From Cupriavidus sp. WGlv3 (GTDB lineage: Bacteria; Pseudomonadota; Gammaproteobacteria; Burkholderiales; Burkholderiaceae): a stretch of 64,000 nucleotides of DNA. The DNA is taken from contig NZ_JALHRX010000002.1 in the NCBI RefSeq assembly GCF_023952475.1, positions 186,001-250,000 on the forward strand, read 5' to 3'. The position numbers and the translations under genes were made by a program. Positions 1-7,891 of this stretch are shown here, piece by piece (the stretch's first letter is position 1; each line of letters starts with the position of its first letter). The notes beneath the pieces were generated by a model. The model was not told where the DNA came from and did no database searches. It was given only the letters and a program-made list of their open reading frames with translations.

Positions 1-155
1 TCCGGCCCAACGGCGTCGCGAAGTGCTGCCACAAGGGCAACAGCGCCTCCCTCGATAGAACCTATGGCCTTTAGCGAGGCATGTACCATCACAAGGTCGC
101 CGGCATGGACTCCGAGCGAGCGAAGTTCGCAGGCAATAGTGGTTTGGCTTCGCAT
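1..155 (-). CDS. aminoglycoside N(3)-acetyltransferase-like protein, N-terminal part (cut by window edge)
   Basis: An ATG at 155 opens a minus-strand frame that stays open for 51 codons to the left edge. The residues LGVHAGDLVMVHASLKAIG followed by GGA are the classic N-terminal signature of the AAC(3)/YokD family, which acetylates the 3-amino group of aminoglycosides with acetyl-CoA; chromosomal members often have unknown substrates. A purine-rich GGAAAGCGGAAC stretch just upstream of the ATG is a plausible ribosome-binding site. The catalytic C-terminal half lies outside the window, so resistance activity cannot be judged. The family call is fairly safe, the substrate is not. Confidence 0.75.
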   Translation of the reverse strand, partial: MRSQTTIACELRSLGVHAGDLVMVHASLKAIGSIEGGAVALVAALRDAVGP

Positions 156-238
156 GTTCCGCTTTCCATGTGCTGATCGGTGCGACGCCGTGCGAGTCTT
201 TGCCAGCACAAACTCAGGCGTCTACCACGCACACCGCC

Positions 239-1327
239 TCAGCGCCGATACTGCCGAAAAAACTCCCACATCATCCCGCTCGCATCCGGCCCGATTTCAC
301 TGTGATAACTGTAGCGGTCGTCGCCGCCGCTCCAGGCATGCCCCAGACCCTCCACCTCGACCAGCGTCACCAGGTCGCGCTGCCAGCGGCCGAAGCGGTA
401 TTCATGCGAGCGGCCCGGCATGTCGCCTTCCGGATCGAAGCGCGCGGGGCGGCCGGCGAGGCGGTCTTCCAGGCCGTTGTAGGCGAGGAACTGCCGCGCC
501 AGCAGGCGCCCGTTGACCGGATGCACCGCGTCGTCTGCCAAACCATGGATCACCAGTGCGGGAATCTCGGGCCCGCCCGGCGTTACGCCGGCGGCATCGA
601 GCAGCCAGGCGGGCTCGGCGTCGGAGCCTTCCTGCATCGCGCGCAGGCCGGCGCGCGGGTTGCCGGCCGCGCCGATGACCACGCCGGAATGGAGCGCCAC
701 GGCGGCCACCTTGTCCGGGTAGCGCAGCGCCACCACCGCGGCCATGGCCGCGCCGGCGGACATGCCCGCCAGGTAGATCTCGCGCTCGCGCACGTCCTGG
801 CGCGCCGCCAGTGCGTCGACCAGCGCGGCCACGGCCTGCGCCTCGCGTCCGCCGTCGGCCGCGCCGAGGTCGAACCATTGCCAGCAGCGCTGCACCTGGC
901 GGCGCAATGGCTGTTGCGGGTAGGCGACGATAAAGCCTTCGCGTTCGGCCAGTGCATTGAGGCGCGTACCCGCGGCCAGCTCGTCCGGCGTCTGGCGACA
1001 GCCGTGCAGCACCACCACCACGGGTAGCGGGCCACGATGGGCCTTCGACGGGATGTAGAGGTGATAAGACAGTTGCGGCACCAGTTCGCCCGGCATGGGT
1101 GCCAGGCGCAGCCGGTGCGCCTGCCAGGTGCCGGGCAGGATGCCGGGATCGGCGACCGGGCGCGCGGGCCGGGCAGGCCGGGGCGATTCGGGCAGGCGCG
1201 CCGGTGTAAGCGGATTGAGCGAATCCATGCGCCGGAGCCAGGATTTCACCTGGGCTTCCGTGCGGGTCTGCACGCGGCTCAAACGCCGCATGCGGGCATG
1301 CCAGTCTGCTGCAAGGCTCTTCGTCAT
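239..1327 (-). CDS. PHB depolymerase-family esterase (PhaZd-like)
   Basis: 362-residue alpha/beta hydrolase of the esterase_phb family (LpqC/PhaZd type). The nucleophile elbow GMSAG places the serine at about residue 190; HGC at about 108-110 is the oxyanion region; Asp at about 265 in LADDAVHP and His at about 330 in GLGHAW complete the triad. No signal peptide is visible, which fits the intracellular short-chain-length PHB depolymerases/oligomer hydrolases known from Ralstonia eutropha rather than a secreted depolymerase. AGGAG precedes the ATG. It stands alone, with a 178-bp gap from the DUF2950 gene upstream. A generic feruloyl-esterase-like activity is the main alternative. Confidence 0.85.
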   Translation of the reverse strand: MTKSLAADWHARMRRLSRVQTRTEAQVKSWLRRMDSLNPLTPARLPESPRPARPARPVADPGILPGTWQAHRLRLAPMPGELVPQLSYHLYIPSKAHRGPLPVVVVLHGCRQTPDELAAGTRLNALAEREGFIVAYPQQPLRRQVQRCWQWFDLGAADGGREAQAVAALVDALAARQDVREREIYLAGMSAGAAMAAVVALRYPDKVAAVALHSGVVIGAAGNPRAGLRAMQEGSDAEPAWLLDAAGVTPGGPEIPALVIHGLADDAVHPVNGRLLARQFLAYNGLEDRLAGRPARFDPEGDMPGRSHEYRFGRWQRDLVTLVEVEGLGHAWSGGDDRYSYHSEIGPDASGMMWEFFRQYRR

Positions 1328-1505
1328 GAGGACTCCTGTGTGACGGAATCTCCCCCTATGCCTTTATTGTTGCGTTGCAGCATACCACAGGCGTGAGTTG
1401 CCCACCCGCCATTGGCGAGCATGCGTCGGGAAAACGAAACGAAACTTTGACGGTGCCAGAAGCCTCGGCGGCCCATGACTGCGGCGCCAGCGCAAGTAGA
1501 AGATG

Positions 1506-2384
1506 TCAGCGATCGGCCACCCGCTTCCAGCCTTCGGGCGAGAAACTGCGCATGGCCCGGGCGCGCGATGCCGTGCCGGGCCCCAAGTCCCGTTCGTAGA
1601 ACACGCGGTCGCTGCCAAGCAGGAAGGTATGGACGCCGGTATCGCCGTAGCGCGCCGGCCATGCGACCAGACCGTAGCCGCCGTCGCTTCCCGGGGCGGC
1701 CGGCAGGATGCGGTAGTGATAGCCGTAGAAGGCGTCGGCGGCAGGCGTTTCCGGACCCATCGCCAGTGCGTCGGGACCGAGCGGACTGGCGTCCTGCTCG
1801 CTGGCGGCGGGCCAGTAGAGTCCGTCGGTCTTGCCGGGCGCGCTGACCAGCCGCCTGGCGTAGCGGCCCTGGCCCACTTGCTCGGCATAGCGCTGCTGGG
1901 CGTCCGCCAGCTGCAGCAGGGTTTCCATGGTGACCAGCTCGTTGCGTCCGAGGCGGCGGCGGTGTACCTCTTGCTGGCCAGCGGGCAAGTCGAACTGCCA
2001 GCCGCCCCTCTGGCGGGCCAGCGGTACGGGAAAAGTCCACCCGCTCTCTCCCACCGCAATGCGTGCGCGGCTGTCGCCTTCGGCCTGCACGGCATGGTGA
2101 CGCGCCCATGCGCCCAGGAAGTCATAGACGTCGCCCTGGTCAATCGAGCCTTGCGGCACCAGCAACTGGTATCGCTTGCCAAGCACACGCTGCAGCGCGT
2201 CGCCATCGCTGCGTGCGATGGCGTCGCCGAGCGCGTCGGCTGCCGCTTGCGGACTCGGGAAGACCTGTTGCGCGGCCGCGGGGACGGCCAGGGAGAGGGT
2301 TAGGGTCGCAGCCACCAGCGGCAACACCCGCGCACCGCGAAGTAAGGCGACGGCGGCAATCAGGTTACCGGTCTTGCGCATCAT
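1506..2384 (-). CDS. DUF2950 family exported protein
   Basis: 292 residues with an N-terminal signal sequence (hydrophobic stretch to about residue 38, ending AVPAAAQQ). The body matches the DUF2950 family: VFPSPQAAADAL near the mature N-terminus and the conserved FYGYHYRIL and GLVAWPARYGDTGVHTF blocks near the C-terminus. Its start ATG-ATG lies 3 bp beyond the stop of the DUF3300 gene, and its GGAGG site sits at the end of that gene, so the two are translationally coupled. DUF3300 and DUF2950 proteins are repeatedly found side by side in proteobacteria; their biochemical role is unknown. Confidence 0.88.
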   Translation of the reverse strand: MMRKTGNLIAAVALLRGARVLPLVAATLTLSLAVPAAAQQVFPSPQAAADALGDAIARSDGDALQRVLGKRYQLLVPQGSIDQGDVYDFLGAWARHHAVQAEGDSRARIAVGESGWTFPVPLARQRGGWQFDLPAGQQEVHRRRLGRNELVTMETLLQLADAQQRYAEQVGQGRYARRLVSAPGKTDGLYWPAASEQDASPLGPDALAMGPETPAADAFYGYHYRILPAAPGSDGGYGLVAWPARYGDTGVHTFLLGSDRVFYERDLGPGTASRARAMRSFSPEGWKRVADR

Positions 2385-2387
2385 GCA

Positions 2388-3734
2388 TTACCTCCGGCCA
2401 TGGCCAATATGTTCACCGCCGCCGAGCCGGCCTCCACCCCCTGGTCCACCGCCGTGGCGCATGCCGCCCTGGTTGAACCCGGCCGGACGCACCGGTGCCG
2501 CCTGGTGCTGGGACAACCCGGCGCGCTGCGTCTGCTGGCGCATGCGATCGCCGTTGCCGGCGTCGCGCAGGGCGTTGTCGCGATTGGCATTGCGCGCGCG
2601 GTCGCGCGCCGCGGCCTGGTCGGCGCGCTGGTGCTCGGCACCGGCGGGATGCGGACTACGCGTGCCGGCACCGCCTGCGCCGGGCCGCGCGCCCTCGGCG
2701 CGACCGGCCACGCCGCCGGCATGGCCGGGAATCGCCTGGCCGGTACGGCCTTCGAACGAACGCGCGGCGCGATCGCGCGCCTGGTCGCGTGCCGACGGCT
2801 CGCGCTGCACGGCGCCGGCGCCGCCGACGTGTTGGCCTGGCTGCACGCCCGCCTGGCGATTGGCCAGGCCAGCCTGGCGCTGCTGGTCATAGCGGCCGCG
2901 CACCGCCGCGTTGTTGTAGGGCACATCGCCGCGCCGGGCCGGGTCGTGCTGCCAGTTCACGTTGGCGCGGTTCACGTCCAGGCGCTGGTTGACATTGATG
3001 TTGTTGTAGCGGTTCACGTTGATGTTGACATCGTGGTCATGCCAGTCGAATCCGCCCCACATCGCATCGACCGCGGCCACCCCCAGCCCGAAGCCGATGC
3101 CCGACACCAGCGCCGTGGCGAACACCGAGCCCGGCGGCGGCGGGTAATACGCCGGCGGATAGGCGGGATACGGCCAGGCGCCGTAGACCGTGGTCGGGTT
3201 ATAGGCCGGCACGTAGACCACTTGCGGATTGGCCGGCTCGATCTGCACGATGGTGGTGCCACCGGAACCCTGGGTCACCACCTTCTGCTGTTCGGTGGTC
3301 TTGAGCGTGCCCGCCTTCTGCGCCTGCAAGCGCAAGCGCTGCACCGAGTCCATCACGTCATTGGGCTGCGCCAGGAACGCATCGCCGATCGACTGCACCC
3401 ACTGCGGCTGGCGTCCCATCATGTCGAGCACCGACGGGAAAGCGGCCAGCGACTGCACGCTGGGGTCCCAGTTCTGGCTGGCCACCGCCTTGGTCGCGGC
3501 GTCGCCTGACAGGCTGGGATTGGCCTTGGACCATTGCGCCGCCGCGGCCACGTCGGCCGGATAGGTGGCGGCCATCAGCACCTGGGACAGCAGCGCATCC
3601 GGATACAGCGCCACTGGCGCGGTCAGCTGGTCCAGCTGCGCCTGGCTCAGCGTGGTCTGCGCCAGCGCGGGCTGCAAGGGCGCCATCAGCATCAGTGCCA
3701 GGCACCATGCGAAAAGCTGTTGAAGACGATGCAT
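2388..3734 (-). CDS. DUF3300 family exported protein with Gln/Arg/Gly-rich tail
   Basis: 448 residues from the ATG at 3734, chosen because GGAG lies 8 bp upstream and a signal peptide follows at once (MHRLQQLFAWCLALML, cleavage near ALAQ); an in-frame extension to 4088 would overlap the neighbouring small gene and carries no exported character. Residues about 35-220 hold the DUF3300 domain (DQLTAPVALYPDALLSQVLM, YPADVAAAAQW, VVYVPAYNP). The C-terminal 180 residues are low-complexity, rich in Q, R, N, G and A, and probably disordered. Second gene of a three-gene envelope operon with the small exported protein upstream and DUF2950 downstream. Function unknown. Confidence 0.88.
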   Translation of the reverse strand: MHRLQQLFAWCLALMLMAPLQPALAQTTLSQAQLDQLTAPVALYPDALLSQVLMAATYPADVAAAAQWSKANPSLSGDAATKAVASQNWDPSVQSLAAFPSVLDMMGRQPQWVQSIGDAFLAQPNDVMDSVQRLRLQAQKAGTLKTTEQQKVVTQGSGGTTIVQIEPANPQVVYVPAYNPTTVYGAWPYPAYPPAYYPPPPGSVFATALVSGIGFGLGVAAVDAMWGGFDWHDHDVNINVNRYNNINVNQRLDVNRANVNWQHDPARRGDVPYNNAAVRGRYDQQRQAGLANRQAGVQPGQHVGGAGAVQREPSARDQARDRAARSFEGRTGQAIPGHAGGVAGRAEGARPGAGGAGTRSPHPAGAEHQRADQAAARDRARNANRDNALRDAGNGDRMRQQTQRAGLSQHQAAPVRPAGFNQGGMRHGGGPGGGGRLGGGEHIGHGRR

Positions 3735-3789
3735 GTTGACGCTCCACAAGTCCGCAAGTGACCGCCGGCCGCCCCCAAAGGTGCACCGC

Positions 3790-4188
3790 TCAGCGGCGCT
3801 CCTGCGCGCACTCCTGGCGATACGCTTCTTCCAGGCGCTTGCGATCCGCCTGGCGTTCCAGTGTCGGGTAGGTGCGCCCGTCAGCCGTGGTGACCGAACC
3901 TTTGCCGGTGGACCATTGCGGTCCGCCGGGCAGTGCGTTGATCTGGTCGAGCAAGCCCTGGCAGTGCTGCCGCTGCGATGCCGAGAGCGTGCCGCCGGGC
4001 CCTTCCACCACCGCCGTGGCCTCATCCAGGATCCGCGGCGGTGGCGGCGCCACCATCGGCGTTGCAGCGGCCGCAGCCGCGCTGGCATTACCAGCCGCCC
4101 ACAACGGGGCAGCCACCATGGCGGTGCATGCCAGCATGCCCGCCTTGATCAGAAACTTCGTCAAACCCATTACTCCAGAGCCGTCCAC
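3790..4188 (-). CDS. small exported protein of unknown function
   Basis: 132 residues from 4188, or 126 from the second in-frame ATG at 4170, where the sequence MGLTKFLIKAG begins a normal signal peptide ending about WAAG. The mature protein has an Ala/Pro-rich linker (AAAAATPMVAPPPPR) and a charged helical C-terminus with two cysteines (QHCQGLL and QECAQERR) that could pair in the periplasm. It lies 55 bp upstream of the DUF3300 gene on the same strand, so it is probably the first gene of that operon. I do not recognise a family. Confidence 0.7.
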   Translation of the reverse strand: MDGSGVMGLTKFLIKAGMLACTAMVAAPLWAAGNASAAAAAATPMVAPPPPRILDEATAVVEGPGGTLSASQRQHCQGLLDQINALPGGPQWSTGKGSVTTADGRTYPTLERQADRKRLEEAYRQECAQERR

Positions 4189-4231
4189 GGCGAGTCTTAG
4201 GCCGTGGATATGTTGCAGAAACCGCCCGTCG

Positions 4232-4522
4232 CTAGCGGTCCTTGCCGTTGCCGCCGCGGCGGCCGGTGCGGTTGCGCATCAACTCAAGCTTGAGCAGCGC
4301 GTCCGCAAGCATACTCTTCAGCCTGGCGTTCTCTTCCTGCAGTTCGCGCAGCTTGCGCCCATCGCGCGCCTCACCGGTGCCCGGCTGGCCGTAGCGGCTG
4401 CGCCATCCGTAGAACGATGCATCGCTGAAGCCATAGCGCGCGCACAGATCGCGCACCGGCACGCCGCTGGCTGCCTCGGCCAGATAACCGCGGATCTGTT
4501 CTTCCGAATACCGTCTGTTCAC
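4232..4522 (-). CDS. solitary IS3-type transposase OrfA-like protein
   Basis: 96 residues resembling OrfA of IS3/IS407-type elements: an N-terminal helix-turn-helix (YSEEQIRGYLAEAASGVPVR, then RYGFSDASFYGWRSRYG at about 28-44) and a leucine-zipper-like C-terminus (LQEENARLKSMLADALLKLE). In an active element OrfA is followed by an OrfB integrase read by -1 frameshift; here the next DNA on this strand is the unrelated small exported protein, and no DDE integrase or terminal inverted repeat is apparent. It is therefore either an IS remnant or a stand-alone DNA-binding protein derived from one. The GRRGGNGKDR tail is unlike standard OrfA ends. Confidence 0.75.
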   Translation of the reverse strand: MNRRYSEEQIRGYLAEAASGVPVRDLCARYGFSDASFYGWRSRYGQPGTGEARDGRKLRELQEENARLKSMLADALLKLELMRNRTGRRGGNGKDR

Positions 4523-5316
4523 GAATCTCTCCGCTTCGCAACGGCGGGGCCCAGGCGTCGCACAGCCGCGACGCCAACCGTGCCGACTCTCGCCGTAAGT
4601 TAGCCCACGGCCGCCGCATAAGGCAATTCAGTGTCTTCGCAATGCGAGTTAAGAAAATTATCGCGGCGCACCGGTGACAGCCATTGGCATGTGCAACCAA
4701 ATTTCGTTATTCCAATTTGGAAATTGCATGGACTGATTGCATGCAAATGTCACCCAAGCGGGGGATGAAATACCGTCACCAGAACTGGTATTTGACGCCA
4801 GCATTGCCCGCAAACGCTGACAGCAAGCCATGTCTGCGGCGCGATACATAAACCTGGAAAAAGATTTGTCAGGTCTGTCATCAATTCAAGTTTCTATGAC
4901 TTTTTCTAAGCATGTATTAAGCTTCCTCGGCATAACTAAATTTCACACGCCTTCGCACGGGGCCTATGCGGCGCCGGCAGAAGCGCGGTCCGGCAGCGCA
5001 CCACCCGGAAGTCGCCCCGCATGCCGATACCTATCCCGCACGTCGGCATGCGCTGACTTGGTGAGTCGCTACGCTGTGGATCCAAGCTACATAGACACTG
5101 GCGTGTCACGCGTGTACTGAAACATCCTGCCAGAGCCTTGCATGCAGGACTTCATACTGGCCCGCTTGGCTCGCGCGGCGTGGCGCCGATAGCGAGCCAC
5201 CGTGGCGAATGCGACCGGTGCGCCCTGGTTTCATGCGCGCCATCACTGGCGCATCGCTGTTTGCATCAGACCGACAATGAAGAAGAAAGCGAAGTCATGT
5301 ATCGGGAGAAGTCGGA
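4523..5316. other. gene-free, AT-richer intergenic region
   Basis: About 790 bp with no convincing coding sequence on either strand; the short open frames present lack family resemblance and a ribosome-binding site. Base composition is clearly more AT-rich than the flanks, especially from about 4620 to 4950. It contains an interrupted inverted repeat, CCAAATT (4697-4703) and AATTTGG (4714-4720), flanked by TGCAA on the left and TTGCA on the right. The region separates the solitary transposase-like gene from an orphan LysR-type regulator and may be remnant mobile DNA. Confidence 0.6.
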
Positions 5317-6276
5317 ATGCGTCATGTCAGCACGAAGTTGTTGCATGTCTTTGTTCTGGTCATGGAGTACCGTGACCTGAGTGCGGTTGCGGCTTGCACC
5401 CAGGGGCGCGTGCCCACCGTGGCCTACAGCCTGGCACGCTTGCGCGAGATCACCGGCGACCCATTGTTCGTCAAGCGCAACGGCATGCTCGAGCCCACGC
5501 CGCACGCGCTGCGCCTGGAACAGACGGCGCGCCAGATCCTGGCGAAATGGAATCACCTGGTGCGGCCCGGCGAGCCTGGCCTGAGCAAACGCCGCGAAGG
5601 CGGCAGGCGCGTCTCCATCGGCTTTTCGTCATCGATCGGCGACCCCGTCATCACCGAGATCCTGACCGCGCTGTGCGAGCAGTTTCCGCAAGACAGCTTT
5701 GTCACGCGTCCGGTGATTGCCGACGCCGCCCTCGCCGGACAACTGAGCGACGGCGAACTCGATTGCGCCTTCGTCGTCGACAGCGGGCATGATCCCGAAC
5801 GCGTGCGCCAGCACAACATCATGGCCACGCCGCGCCGGCTGGTCAGCGCCACGCGCGGCGGGAGCCAGGATGAAAGCGAGAGTGCGTGGATCCTGTTGCA
5901 GGAAGACAGCGAGGCCGGCAGCCCGCTGCGTGCCTTCCTGAGCCGGCAAGCCAGCACGCCCGGCCATCGCGAGACCGTGGTGCCGTCCTGGCATACGCAG
6001 ATCACGCTGCTGCATTCCGCCGGCGGCATCTGCCCGGTGCTGGATTTCAACGTGCCGCTGGTCACGCGCGAGCGCAAGACCCGGCTGCTGGCACCGCCAA
6101 GCAGCTTCCCTGAATGGGCCGCCCTGCATTTCTGGGGACAGGAGCGCAGCCGCGACCAGGGCGTGCTGCGCGATGTCATGGAAGTCGGCAGCGCCGTGCT
6201 GCGCGACCCGCTCAAGGCCATCGACGGGCGCCGCAACGGGCGTCCCGCCGTCCCGGCCGAAGTCGCAACGACCTGA
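5317..6276 (+). CDS. LysR-family transcriptional regulator (divergent)
   Basis: 319 residues. The N-terminal winged helix-turn-helix is recognisable as LysR type (LLHVFVLVMEYRDLSAVAAC, then PTVAYSLARLREITGDPLFVKRNGMLEPTPHA at about 33-65), followed by a substrate-binding-like domain beginning near VSIGFSSSIGD. Divergence is visible: the recognition helix carries VPTVAYSLARL where most members read SQPAVSRALARL. GGGAG lies about 12 bp upstream of the ATG. No target gene is adjacent, since the upstream side is gene-poor and the gene downstream is a response regulator on the same strand. A rho-independent terminator follows. Confidence 0.85.
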   Translation: MRHVSTKLLHVFVLVMEYRDLSAVAACTQGRVPTVAYSLARLREITGDPLFVKRNGMLEPTPHALRLEQTARQILAKWNHLVRPGEPGLSKRREGGRRVSIGFSSSIGDPVITEILTALCEQFPQDSFVTRPVIADAALAGQLSDGELDCAFVVDSGHDPERVRQHNIMATPRRLVSATRGGSQDESESAWILLQEDSEAGSPLRAFLSRQASTPGHRETVVPSWHTQITLLHSAGGICPVLDFNVPLVTRERKTRLLAPPSSFPEWAALHFWGQERSRDQGVLRDVMEVGSAVLRDPLKAIDGRRNGRPAVPAEVATT

Positions 6277-6303
6277 CGCCAGGCGCGACACCAACGTGCA
6301 AAC

Positions 6304-6340
6304 GGGCGCTGTCCACCGCAAGGCGGCAGCGCCCTTTCTT
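6304..6340 (+). terminator. rho-independent terminator after the LysR-type gene
   Basis: GGGCGCTG (6304-6311) pairs with CAGCGCCC (6327-6334), with a further inner CCGC/GCGG pairing, and is followed by TTTCTT. It begins 28 bp after the stop codon of the regulator ending at 6276, so it should end that transcript before the response-regulator gene. Confidence 0.75.
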
Positions 6341-6695
6341 GTCACGGACCGTTGTCACGGATCTGTGACAGCCGCGCCGTTGATCACATTCCCGAGATCG
6401 ATTTTTGAACTGCCGGCCCGCGCTGCACTTGCGCGCGCTGGATGGCGCAAGGATCTTTTCGGGCCATGATTTACGAATCCTCCTAGTTCCGCCGCACTGA
6501 CTCGCCGCTATGCTGCCATGGCATTGCCGCAGTCCGGCCGTCTCCCGTCTGGCCCGGGCCGGCGGTAATGCGAGCAGTTGTCCGGCGCCTCTATGTCTGG
6601 CGTCATTTTTGCGCCGCACGTCGCCCAGGCGTGCGGCGTTTTCTTGACGTTTGCCGAAGGCTGCGCCGCCTGACCAAGAATCGAGGAGCAACCCG
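6341..6695. other. intergenic region upstream of response regulator
   Basis: About 355 bp with no gene. It must hold the promoter for the response regulator at 6696, because a terminator separates that gene from the one before it. I see no clear -35/-10 pair or strong palindrome. The last 20 bp supply the ribosome-binding site GAGGAG. Confidence 0.5.
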
Positions 6696-7361
6696 ATGGC
6701 ATTGAGGATCCTGCTTGCCGACGACCACCCGCTGGTCTCGGCGGCCGTCGCCGACCGCTTGCACACCCAGACCGGCTGGGAGGTCTGCGGCAGCGTGACC
6801 AGCGCGACGGCGCTGCTCAACAGCATCGACAGCCTGCGCCCCGATGTCGTCATCACGGACTACCACATGCCCGCACAGGGCGAACGCAACAGCGACGGAC
6901 TGCGACTGCTGGCAAGCCTGCGGCGGCGGCATCCGTCGATGGCGGTGATCGTGCTGACCATGATCACCAACCCGCTGGTGCTGCGCTCGATCCTCGACAC
7001 CCAGGTGCACGGGCTGGTGCTGAAGGACGCCCCGCTGACCGAACTGGTCACGGTGGTATACCGCATCCAGCGCGGCTTTCATTACATCGGCAAGTCGGCC
7101 ATGGAAGTGCTGTCGCAGGCTGGCCCGGGCAGCCTGGCGGGAGCCGGTCGGGCTGGCGCGGAACGCCTGTCGCGGCGTGAAATGGAAGTACTGCGGCTAT
7201 ACCTGACCGGGCGCTCGGTCAGCGAGATCGCGATCCAGCTGTGCCGCAGCGTCAAGACCATCAGCCGGCAGAAGAACTGCGCCATGCAGAAGCTCGGCGT
7301 CAGCAACGACCGCGAGCTGTTCGAGTTTGCCGCGCTCAACGGCCTGCTGCTGAGCGGTTGA
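6696..7361 (+). CDS. NarL/FixJ-type response regulator
   Basis: 221 residues from the ATG at 6696, selected because GAGGAG lies 7 bp upstream and the receiver begins immediately (MALRILLADDHP); a TTG-type start 15 codons earlier is less likely. The receiver is canonical: acidic pair D9/D10, phosphoacceptor D55 in VVITDYHMP, T88 and K110. The LuxR-type HTH occupies about 155-210 (LSRREMEVLRLYLTGRSVSE, then VKTISRQKNCAMQKLG). The output domain resembles those of the two response regulators at 16.3-17.8 kb, which suggests a common BvgA/RcsB-like subgroup. No cognate kinase gene adjoins it. Confidence 0.9.
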   Translation: MALRILLADDHPLVSAAVADRLHTQTGWEVCGSVTSATALLNSIDSLRPDVVITDYHMPAQGERNSDGLRLLASLRRRHPSMAVIVLTMITNPLVLRSILDTQVHGLVLKDAPLTELVTVVYRIQRGFHYIGKSAMEVLSQAGPGSLAGAGRAGAERLSRREMEVLRLYLTGRSVSEIAIQLCRSVKTISRQKNCAMQKLGVSNDRELFEFAALNGLLLSG

Positions 7362-7397
7362 GCGCAGCGCCGCCGCATGGCATGCGGTGCCGCGGCA

Positions 7398-7859
7398 TCA
7401 GGCCGCGTCGGCCTGCTCCGCCGCGCGCGCCTGCGCGTGGGCAATACCCGCCTCCAGGCGCGCCAGGCCGCGCGACAGTTCGCGCATGGTCGTAGGCGAG
7501 ACCTCGGACAGCACGTCTTCGAGGAAGGCCGAGCGCAGCGGCATGGCGCGCGCCACCACCTCGCGTCCGGCCGGCGACAGCGTGACATGGGTCACGCGGT
7601 TATCGCGTTCGGACGTGGTGCGCTCGACCCAGCCCAGTTCCTGCATGGCCTTGAGCTGGCGCGTCAGCGCACCGGGGTCCATGACGACGAGGTCGGCCAG
7701 CGCCTTCTGGCCGATGGCGCCCTCCTGGTGATGCAGCGCATGCAGGATGCGCCAGCGCGGCAAGGGTAGTCCCATGCGCTGCTCGAACGCCCCCGCATAG
7801 GCGCGGTAGGTTCGGCCGAACTGCTGCAATACGGCCACGCTCTGTCGCTCCAGTTCCAT
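7398..7859 (-). CDS. MarR-family transcriptional regulator
   Basis: 153 residues with the MarR winged-helix fold: LPLPRWRILHALHHQEGAIG, helix-turn-helix around QKALADLVVMDPGALTRQLK at about 51-70, and the wing ERTTSERDNRVTHVTLSPAG. A strong GAGGAG precedes the ATG. It lies 32 bp downstream of the DHA2 efflux gene on the same strand, so the pump and its probable repressor form one operon with the regulator last. Ligand unknown; such pairs usually respond to the lipophilic drugs or phenolics that the pump exports. Confidence 0.9.
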   Translation of the reverse strand: MELERQSVAVLQQFGRTYRAYAGAFEQRMGLPLPRWRILHALHHQEGAIGQKALADLVVMDPGALTRQLKAMQELGWVERTTSERDNRVTHVTLSPAGREVVARAMPLRSAFLEDVLSEVSPTTMRELSRGLARLEAGIAHAQARAAEQADAA

Positions 7860-7891
7860 CCGTTCTCCTCAGGGTAAGTTGCCGCCGTGCT

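Noticed and set aside
3735..4088. N-terminal extension of the DUF3300 gene
   Set aside because: It would overlap the small exported protein gene, lacks a signal peptide, and the ATG at 3734 has both a ribosome site and a signal sequence.
4830..5120. Small plus-strand frame in the AT-rich region
   Set aside because: No ribosome-binding site, no recognisable domain and irregular composition; not supported as a gene.
7370..7395. Hairpin CCGCATG-G-CATGCGG between two convergent genes as a terminator
   Set aside because: It pairs well but has no T-run on either strand; left out as too weak.
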